Virus record (IMG/VR): IMGVR_UViG_3300017605_000570
Span: 1-57,338 of that record
Source of the DNA: a virus
Strand: one strand, 5' to 3'
Length of the DNA: 57,338 bases
The translations under genes and the position numbers were made by a program. Positions 52,352 through 57,338 of this stretch are shown piece by piece (the first letter of the stretch is position 1; each line of letters starts with the position of its first letter). The notes under the pieces were generated by a model. That model had not been told where the DNA came from, ran no database searches, and saw nothing but the letters and a program-made list of their open reading frames with translations.

Positions 52352-53542
52352 ATGCAAGTCGAGATCGTTGACGACAAGGTGCACATCAACGGCCTGCCCG
52401 TGCCGTTCGTGCCGTCCCCCAACACCTCGGGCGCCAGGATCGAGCCGCAGCTGCTGATCCTGCACGACACCGCGGGATCCACCGGATCCGGCGCCGTCGA
52501 ATGGTTCAAGAACCCCTCGAGCAAAGTCTCGGCCCACCTGGTCGTCGATCTCGACGGCAGCGTCACGCAATGCGTCGAGCTCGATCGCGTGGCTTGGCAC
52601 ACCGGCAAGAGCTCCTGGGGCGGTCGCGCCGGCTGCAATTCGTATGCGATCGGCATCGAGATCGTGAACCCCGGCGGGCTCAAAGGCGGCTGCGATCGCG
52701 CCGTCGCCGAGTTCGGCAAGATCTACACCGGCGCAGTCGAGGCCTCGGATTCATGCCACTGGTCGAAGCTCTGGATGCCCTACACCGAGGCGCAGCTGGC
52801 CGTGGTCGAGCTCCTCGTCGCGGCGATCGGCCGGGCCTATCCGAAGATCGCCGAGGTGCGCGGCCACTACGAGATCTCGCCAGGCCGCAAGGAAGACCCC
52901 ACGCCGCTGATGCCTTGGGACCGCATGCGCGCGGCGCTCGGGACTCGCACCATGGTCGAGTTCCATCCGGCGCATGCCGTGAAGGAAATGCAGGCCGCGC
53001 TGGCCGAGCTCGGCTATCCCGTCGGCAAGGTGGACGGCCTGATGGGCCAACGTACACGTGCCGCGATCTTCGCCTTCCAGCAGCAGAACAAGCTCGCGGC
53101 GACCGGGAGCTACGATGCGGCCACCGAGGCCAAGCTCTTTCATCCTGAGAACCCGCCGAAAGAGATGCCGATCGGCACGCGCGCCGAGACCACGGCCGCC
53201 GATCTGCGCGCCGGCGGATCCGTGACGACCTACAGCACGGCCGCGCTCAAAGGCGCCGCCGGCGTCGCCGCAGGCATCCAGGTCGGCTCGAGCCTGATGG
53301 ACATGACGTCGGCCGTGAACGACGTGAGCTCGACGGTCACCACGGTTGAGACCGCTCTCAAGACTGCCGATCGCGTCGACGCTCTGGTGCCGAAGCTGGG
53401 CGCGCTCGTCACCTGGTCGCAGACCACGCGCGGCCTGGTCGCGATCGCCATGCTCGTGCTGCTCACGGGCATGTGGATCCTCGGCAAAGTCATCGAGAGC
53501 CGCCGCGTCAACGATGCGAAGACGGGAGCCAACGCAAAATGA
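52352..53542 (+). CDS. Endolysin: N-acetylmuramoyl-L-alanine amidase with PG-binding and membrane anchor
   Basis: 396 residues. Amidase_2 domain: LLILHDTAG (about 35-43, His38), VAWHTGKSSWGG (His83), IGIEIVNPGG, then GHYEISPGRKEDP (zinc His and Asp). PG-binding repeat KEMQAALAELGYPVGKVDGL follows (about 212-270), and one membrane span near the C-terminus (LVAIAMLVLLTGMWILGKVI). The membrane tail is unusual for an endolysin. ATG 52352 chosen because MQVEIVDDKVHINGLPVPF matches the family start; an ATG at 52262 would add 30 unlike residues. Confidence 0.85.
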   Translation: MQVEIVDDKVHINGLPVPFVPSPNTSGARIEPQLLILHDTAGSTGSGAVEWFKNPSSKVSAHLVVDLDGSVTQCVELDRVAWHTGKSSWGGRAGCNSYAIGIEIVNPGGLKGGCDRAVAEFGKIYTGAVEASDSCHWSKLWMPYTEAQLAVVELLVAAIGRAYPKIAEVRGHYEISPGRKEDPTPLMPWDRMRAALGTRTMVEFHPAHAVKEMQAALAELGYPVGKVDGLMGQRTRAAIFAFQQQNKLAATGSYDAATEAKLFHPENPPKEMPIGTRAETTAADLRAGGSVTTYSTAALKGAAGVAAGIQVGSSLMDMTSAVNDVSSTVTTVETALKTADRVDALVPKLGALVTWSQTTRGLVAIAMLVLLTGMWILGKVIESRRVNDAKTGANAK

Positions 53543-53970
53543 TCACTCTGCTCTCGTGGGCGCTGCCCACTCTCAAGTTCGCCAAGTCTTGGATCCCGGG
53601 CTGGTCGCAGGTCCGGGCTTTTCTCTGGGCGCTCGCCATCAGTGCGCTGTTCGGTGCCGGCGCGGTCGCGGGATCCTGGGGAGCTCGTCGCGGCGAACCC
53701 GCCCGCATCGAGAAGGCGGCGCGTCCGCTGTGCGACGCCTGGAACGCCAAGGCCCGCGAGCTCCAACTCAGGAAGGCGCTGGTGCAGGCCGAAGCGCAGA
53801 ACACATTCCGCGGCGAGCGGATCAGCACTCTCGATAAATCGGTCAAGGAGCTCGAGGATGAACTTTCAAAGCGCAAAGACACTCGGCCGTCTGCTGATAG
53901 CGAGTGCGTGCCTGGCGACTCTCCCTGGCTGCAGCAGTCTGAGCGGCCTGTTCGACGCTCCAAGCGCTGA
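53539..53970 (+). CDS. Rz: i-spanin (Rz-like)
   Basis: 143 residues in an ATGA overlap with the endolysin gene. N-terminal membrane anchor (about 28-48, FLWALAISALFGAGAVAGSW), then a charged coiled coil (RIEKAARPLCDAWNAKAREL). Inner-membrane spanin that fuses membranes at lysis; works with the o-spanin encoded inside it. Confidence 0.7.
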   Translation: MITLLSWALPTLKFAKSWIPGWSQVRAFLWALAISALFGAGAVAGSWGARRGEPARIEKAARPLCDAWNAKARELQLRKALVQAEAQNTFRGERISTLDKSVKELEDELSKRKDTRPSADSECVPGDSPWLQQSERPVRRSKR

Positions 53971-54238
53971 GTTTACCTCGCCGGCCGAGGTGAACCTGGC
54001 GCAGATCGCCTGCCCGCCGCAGGACACCGCCACGCGCCTCGAGACGACGCGCGTCGTGCAGCGGCCGAAGCATTGGGGCAAGCCCGGCGCCGACGGCAAG
54101 CCGCAGGGCGCTACGGGCAAGGAAATGATGAGCCTGATCGACCAGCACGAGATCGGCCAGGCGCGGAAGAATGGAACGCTGTCTCGCGTAATCGCCGAAC
54201 ACGATGCCTGTCGCGGTGAGACGAAACCGAGCAGCTGA
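53858..54238 (+). CDS. Rz1: o-spanin lipoprotein (Rz1-like), overlapping frame
   Basis: 126 residues in another frame within the Rz-like gene and beyond it. MNFQSAKTLGRLLIASACLA then TLPGC: type II signal peptide with the lipobox Cys at about residue 25, Pro-containing mature part. Nested Rz/Rz1 is the standard spanin layout. Starts behind GGAG-like CTCGAGG. Confidence 0.7.
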   Translation: MNFQSAKTLGRLLIASACLATLPGCSSLSGLFDAPSAEFTSPAEVNLAQIACPPQDTATRLETTRVVQRPKHWGKPGADGKPQGATGKEMMSLIDQHEIGQARKNGTLSRVIAEHDACRGETKPSS

Positions 54239-54268
54239 TGAGGGCCACTCCAATGTCGGAGCAACAAA

Positions 54269-54682
54269 ATGCAATCGCCGCCGCCCTTCAATCCCTACGA
54301 GCAGAACTCGCCGCCGGCGGCGGCGTCGACGCTCGGCGAGCGGGTCGCAGTGCTCGAGACACAGCACCGGCACCTCCATGGGGCGGTGCACGAGGTCAAG
54401 CATCGGTCGGACGGCTTATGGCAACACGTGGCGGCCATGGAACGGGCGGGGGCGGAAGCCGTGAAGGCTTTGCCGGATCTGATACAGGCGGCAGTGACAC
54501 CTTTGGGCGAGCGCCTGCACAAGCTGGAGTCGAGATGGTGGGAACCACTGCGACCCTACCTCGGCCGAGTGTACCTGGCGGGGATCCTGCTGGCATTCGC
54601 GTTCGGCTGGAAACGCATCACCGGCGAAGCCCTGCCCGTGCGCGTGTGGATCGAAATGATAATCAAAAATTTCTTCAGCTGA
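54269..54682 (+). CDS. Coiled-coil single-span membrane protein (holin-like candidate), 137 aa
   Basis: Pro-rich start, then a heptad stretch (ERVAVLETQHRHLHGAVHEV), one membrane span near 103-121 and a short basic tail. Location in the lysis cassette suggests a holin or regulator. ATG follows GGAG. Confidence 0.6.
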   Translation: MQSPPPFNPYEQNSPPAAASTLGERVAVLETQHRHLHGAVHEVKHRSDGLWQHVAAMERAGAEAVKALPDLIQAAVTPLGERLHKLESRWWEPLRPYLGRVYLAGILLAFAFGWKRITGEALPVRVWIEMIIKNFFS

Positions 54683-54777
54683 TGGAAAGCCCGCCGGTCA
54701 AAGTCTGCGCGAAGTGCCTTTCATGGCTGGTGCTGATCGTGGCCGTCGTGATGATCTACACCGGGCACCATCCCTGA
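54682..54777 (+). CDS. Small membrane protein, 31 aa
   Basis: TGATG overlap with the gene before. SWLVLIVAVVMIYTG forms one span after a CAKC start. Candidate antiholin/holin partner. Confidence 0.5.
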   Translation: MESPPVKVCAKCLSWLVLIVAVVMIYTGHHP

Positions 54778-54881
54778 TGCTGTCGATATGGCTTTGGCTG
54801 GCAATCGCCGCCGGCATCTACAGCGCCACGATCTACGCAATTATCTACGCGGGTGACATCGACGACGACGACGCGATCTAG
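54777..54881 (+). CDS. Small membrane protein, 34 aa
   Basis: TGATG overlap with the gene before. MLSIWLWLAIAAGIYSATIY start is one span, followed by GDIDDDDAI acidic end. Candidate lysis accessory peptide. Confidence 0.5.
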   Translation: MLSIWLWLAIAAGIYSATIYAIIYAGDIDDDDAI

Positions 54882-54988
54882 TTAATCCAAGTTAGTGCGC
54901 GCCAGGTCGCGCTGAGCTATAAAAAATTGGGAGCGCGAACCCCTCCCCCCGAGGTTTCCTCCGCGCTCCTCTGATCTGGCCAGATCGT

Positions 54989-55093
54989 CTACATTTTGAT
55001 CGGCAGCACACCGAGCCACGTTAGTAGCTCGGTTGCTGCCCATGCCGTGACGGCCCCAAGGCAGAACAGCACGGCATAAGCCACCCATTTCAC
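54989..55093 (-). CDS. Small membrane protein, 34 aa
   Basis: GTG start 55093 behind GAGG at some distance. KWVAYAVLFCLGAVTAWAAT start is one membrane span. Faces the lysis cassette; minus strand, last gene of the right-end unit. Spurious reading is possible. Confidence 0.4.
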   Translation of the reverse strand: MKWVAYAVLFCLGAVTAWAATELLTWLGVLPIKM

Positions 55094-55099
55094 GATCAA

Positions 55100-55339
55100 T
55101 CAATCCTCGCAGTCTGCGGCGTCGTCATGCCAGGGCTTCAGCCACCAGAGCAGCCTGGCGACGACGCCGATGGCGATGCCCCAGAAGGCCACCCACCGCG
55201 TCGTGCTGCTGAGCGATAGCGACCACGCCGCAAGCTCCGACCAGAACCACGCCACCGCGCCGATCGCGACCGTCACCGCCAGCAGCGCGAAGGCCGCGAT
55301 CGGCTCGTCCCACTCAGATCCCCAATCCTGCATTGTCAT
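55100..55339 (-). CDS. Membrane protein, 79 aa
   Basis: MTMQDWGSEWDEPIAAFALL start, two membrane spans (about 13-33 and 47-66), acidic C-terminus. Unknown; might be a superinfection or holin-type protein. ATG overlaps the preceding stop. Confidence 0.55.
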   Translation of the reverse strand: MTMQDWGSEWDEPIAAFALLAVTVAIGAVAWFWSELAAWSLSLSSTTRWVAFWGIAIGVVARLLWWLKPWHDDAADCED

Positions 55340-55608
55340 TCTCCCCTGGTTGCTTTTGCGTATGCGTCGGACCCGGAGGTCTTGCCATAGAGCTCGCGCA
55401 CGGCGGCCTCATTGCCGGCGGCCCACTCGAGGAACGTCACCATGGATTGCATGACATGCGTCTGATAGACGGCCTCGTGGTCCTTCATCTTTCCGTTCGC
55501 CACGCGGCTCGGATAGACGGCCTTGCGCAAGGCGAGCTCGCGCTTGGCGGCGGTCGCCATCTCGGCCAGCGTGACGCGCTTTCCAGTGATCTCAGGGTTG
55601 GTCATCAT
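55336..55608 (-). CDS. Hypothetical protein, 90 aa
   Basis: Behind AGGAGGTGA. Helical (ATAAKRELALRKAVYPSRVA), ends in DAYAKATRGE. Small proteins like this recur in alphaproteobacterial phages with unknown role. Confidence 0.6.
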   Translation of the reverse strand: MMTNPEITGKRVTLAEMATAAKRELALRKAVYPSRVANGKMKDHEAVYQTHVMQSMVTFLEWAAGNEAAVRELYGKTSGSDAYAKATRGE

Positions 55609-55622
55609 TGCTCACCTCCTCA

Positions 55623-55856
55623 TCATGCTTCGATTAAACCGTGTCGCACCGCGTATCTGACGAACGCGACGGTGCCCCTGATTTGCAGCTTGTCGCGGAT
55701 GTGCTCGATGTGCCGATCGACGGTGTGGATGGTCACGTCCAACTCGTGGGCGATCTGCTTTCGGCGGCATCCCATAATCACCATGTCGAAGACCATGCGC
55801 TCGCGCGTGCTCAGGGCGCTATGCGGGGGGAACGGGAGCACCTTCGACGGGGGCAT
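55623..55856 (-). CDS. LuxR/GerE-type HTH protein, 77 aa
   Basis: LSTRERMVFDMVIMGCRRKQ (about 15-34), IAHELDVTIHTVDRHIEHIR and DKLQIRGTV match the GerE/LuxR HTH domain almost alone, with no sensor domain. ATG behind GGAGG. Likely a transcription regulator for the right-end genes or host genes. Confidence 0.85.
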   Translation of the reverse strand: MPPSKVLPFPPHSALSTRERMVFDMVIMGCRRKQIAHELDVTIHTVDRHIEHIRDKLQIRGTVAFVRYAVRHGLIEA

Positions 55857-55869
55857 CGTCGCCTCCAAT

Positions 55870-55897
55870 AAAAAACCCCGGCGCCGAAGCACCGGGG
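55870..55897 (-). terminator. Intrinsic terminator
   Basis: CCCCGGUGC-UUCG-GCGCCGGGG (9 bp with one U-G) followed on the minus strand by TTTTTT. It ends transcription of the OMP gene before the LuxR-type gene. Confidence 0.82.
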
Positions 55898-55930
55898 GCT
55901 CAGTCACACGGGAAGGAAAATTCGGGGGGC

Positions 55931-56614
55931 TTATGGTGCGCCAGGCTTGCGCGCAGGATGCGCCGGCGGATCCTCGTAGAACGACCAGTTGAGACCGAGC
56001 CGCAGCGAGTGCGCGGTGCGATCGACGTCGATGGGCGTGCCCAAGACCATGATCTGGTCGGCCGGGCTGAAGTCGACGCGGTAGCGGCCGTCGAGGCTCA
56101 TGTGCTTTGAGAACTTCCACTCGATGCCAAGAACGGCGAGCGGTGCATCGCCGCGCGGCATGCCGATCGAAAGGCCGGGGCCGGCGCTCAGATCCTTGAC
56201 CCACGTCCAGCCGTAGCCGACGCCGACGTAGGCCATTGCGTGCGGGGCGAAGACGTAGCCCATGCGGGCCAATACGCTCGCACCCTTGTCGAGCGTGGCG
56301 CCCGAGGTGCCGATCGCCGGCGCGGTGCCGTCGGTCATGCGGTACAGGTCGAAGCTGGCTTCGACGCCGAATACCGACCAGGGCGTCAGCTGACGATTCC
56401 AGCCGATCTGCGCGCCGGCCAGGCCGGTCGTTACCTGGCCGCCATCCTCGAAACCGCTCACTGCGAGCCTGGTGTCGACGATGGCGCCGCCGGCATGCAC
56501 GCCGACATAGGGGCCATTGAATTGTGCTTCTGCGGGGAAGGCGAGGATGAACAGCGCCACCATCAGGGCGGTGCTCTTGCCGATCGAGCGGCCTTTCAAG
56601 AACAAGGGAAGCAT
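55931..56614 (-). CDS. Outer-membrane beta-barrel protein (Omp25/OmpA-like)
   Basis: 227 residues. Signal peptide MLPLFLKGRSIGKSTALMVA to PAEA, then eight-strand barrel pattern (FNGPYVGVHAGGAIVDTRLA; GLAGAQIGWNRQLTPWSVFG; SVFGVEASFDLYRM; ARMGYVFAPHAMAYVGVGYG; SLRLGLNWSF at the end). Recalls rhizobial/Brucella Omp25-type porins. ATG 56614 behind GGAGA. Candidate superinfection-exclusion or lysogenic-conversion protein. Confidence 0.8.
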   Translation of the reverse strand: MLPLFLKGRSIGKSTALMVALFILAFPAEAQFNGPYVGVHAGGAIVDTRLAVSGFEDGGQVTTGLAGAQIGWNRQLTPWSVFGVEASFDLYRMTDGTAPAIGTSGATLDKGASVLARMGYVFAPHAMAYVGVGYGWTWVKDLSAGPGLSIGMPRGDAPLAVLGIEWKFSKHMSLDGRYRVDFSPADQIMVLGTPIDVDRTAHSLRLGLNWSFYEDPPAHPARKPGAP

Positions 56615-56699
56615 CGGAGATCTCCGTCTTGACAGCAGTGCTGGTGGCACTGGCATGGACGGATTCGCGATGTATGGCGATGGTGGGCATGCAACTCAT

Positions 56700-57128
56700 T
56701 CAGAACCAAATCCGGTCATCGAAGATCACCGCGACCCCGTAGATAGCGGGCAAGCTCTCGGGATCGAGGGCCGGGCGCAGCCGCAAAGTAGCGGCGCGGT
56801 AGATCGCGGTAGCGGCTTCATTGCGGGGCCGTCTGTTGTATTGCGGGCCGCCGATCTCATCGACGAACATATCGGCCTGCCGCCCGTTCCGCAGCACTCT
56901 GACGCGCTCGAGCTCGGCGCCCGCGCCCAGCGCCGGCATTACCACGGCCTTGATGGCCTCAAGGCCTGGCCCCGGGAACAGCGGCAGATCGAAATCGTCG
57001 GGCTGGAAGTCGATCGCATCGAGCCCCCCCTTGGGCTTTTCTGGGATCTGGAATGCAACGTGGACTTGCTCGGCCTTGTCGGATCCCGGGCGCAGAATGC
57101 TCATCACCGTGGTGCAAGTTCTGTCCAT
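56700..57128 (-). CDS. Hypothetical protein, 142 aa
   Basis: ATG 57128 behind GGAGG. DRTCTTVMSILRPGSDKAEQ start; acidic alpha/beta protein, ends VAVIFDDRIWF. Unknown. Lies directly downstream of a terminator-like hairpin, so it may be controlled by attenuation. Confidence 0.6.
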   Translation of the reverse strand: MDRTCTTVMSILRPGSDKAEQVHVAFQIPEKPKGGLDAIDFQPDDFDLPLFPGPGLEAIKAVVMPALGAGAELERVRVLRNGRQADMFVDEIGGPQYNRRPRNEAATAIYRAATLRLRPALDPESLPAIYGVAVIFDDRIWF

Positions 57129-57139
57129 TATGTGCCTCC

Positions 57140-57172
57140 AAAAAAAGAGGCCGCAGGGTTGCCCCCACGGCC
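57140..57172 (-). terminator. Terminator/attenuator upstream of the 57128 gene
   Basis: Imperfect GGCCG/CGGCC hairpin with GGG/CCC inside (57149-57172) followed on the minus strand by TTTTTTT (57140-57146), which directly precedes the ribosome site of the 57128 gene. Confidence 0.6.
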
Positions 57173-57177
57173 AATGC

Positions 57178-57300
57178 CTAACCCGTGCGCGCGACCGGGA
57201 TCGGATTGTCGGCAGTTTGACTGAGCGCCTCGGCGGGGATTCGGGGAAGGGGGCCGAGGCACTCAATTTGGTCGCGTCGCAGTTGCATGACATGCAACAT
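57178..57300 (-). CDS. Possible 40-aa leader ORF
   Basis: ATG 57300 behind GAGGCG; MLHVMQLRRDQIECLGPLPR start, TAG at 57178. The palindrome at 57282-57298 covers codons 1-6. It ends just before the terminator, as a leader peptide would. Confidence 0.4.
   Translation of the reverse strand: MLHVMQLRRDQIECLGPLPRIPAEALSQTADNPIPVARTG
57282..57298. promoter_or_regulatory. Palindromic operator candidate 3
   Basis: GTTGCATGACATGCAAC, perfect 7-3-7 palindrome over the start of the leader ORF. Third copy of the motif at 2632 and 6756. Confidence 0.6.
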
Positions 57301-57338
57301 GGTTCGCCTCAAGCTCTCTCGCCAGGATCGGTGCGATG

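Noticed and set aside
54882-55103. Minus-strand 73-residue ORF
   Set aside because: Arg/Gly-rich with poor start; the GTG frame at 54989-55093 has a better membrane-protein composition.

Overview
This window is most of a tailed bacteriophage genome (or a complete prophage-like element) of high GC, probably infecting an alphaproteobacterium: protein relatives, codon use and the GC-rich style recall phages of Rhizobiales such as Bradyrhizobium, but the host is an inference. No integrase was seen. The head genes are of the lambda type (GpA terminase, gpW-like joiner, gpB portal, S49 protease/scaffold, gpD decoration, gpE capsid) and the tail genes are of the contractile Mu type (sheath, tube, frameshifted chaperone, tape measure, gp43 to gp48 homologues), so the virion should be a myovirus.

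Layout. 1-6.8 kb, minus strand: early/DNA-metabolism genes (coiled-coil protein, membrane protein, adenine methyltransferase, RuvC-like resolvase, ParB-like protein, XRE repressor-like protein). 7.1-9.45 kb, plus strand: a replication-initiator-like gene with internal iterons and three small followers. 9.6-17.8 kb, minus strand: a long array of tiny genes. 18.0-20.1 kb, plus: small genes (zinc-ribbon, ribbon-helix-helix, YaaA/DUF6884-like, DUF6166-like). 20.2-54.9 kb, plus: packaging, head, tail, baseplate, fibres with collagen-like repeats, a glycosyltransferase and the lysis cassette. 54.9-57.3 kb, minus: small membrane protein genes, a LuxR-type HTH protein, an outer-membrane beta-barrel protein and a leader ORF.

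The outstanding feature is the 9.6-17.8 kb array. Twenty-four copies of a contiguous type II hammerhead ribozyme (order GAAA, stem III, GUC cleavage site, stem I, CUGAUGA) sit between about 23 consecutive small minus-strand genes, one ribozyme immediately upstream of the Shine-Dalgarno site of each gene and immediately after the stop codon of the gene before. All 24 keep the catalytic core, while stems I and III differ in sequence from copy to copy but stay paired. A sigma70-like promoter at 17742-17770 and an intrinsic terminator at 9610-9639 bound the unit, so one 8.1-kb transcript is expected to cut itself into some 24 short pieces, each with a 5' hairpin (stem I) and a 3' hairpin (stem III, often with a GNRA or UUCG cap). 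Stem I loop and the 3' flank covary (GUCGCG with GCAGCG; GUGGUU/G with GCAGCC), which supports a pseudoknot.

Other points of note are three copies of a GTTGCAT-N3-ATGCAAC palindrome near minus-strand gene starts (candidate operators of the XRE protein), a GGGAAAC frameshift site in the tail chaperone, a second spike-domain protein fused to a putative HEGQH-type metallopeptidase cargo, and glycosyltransferase next to collagen-like fibres.
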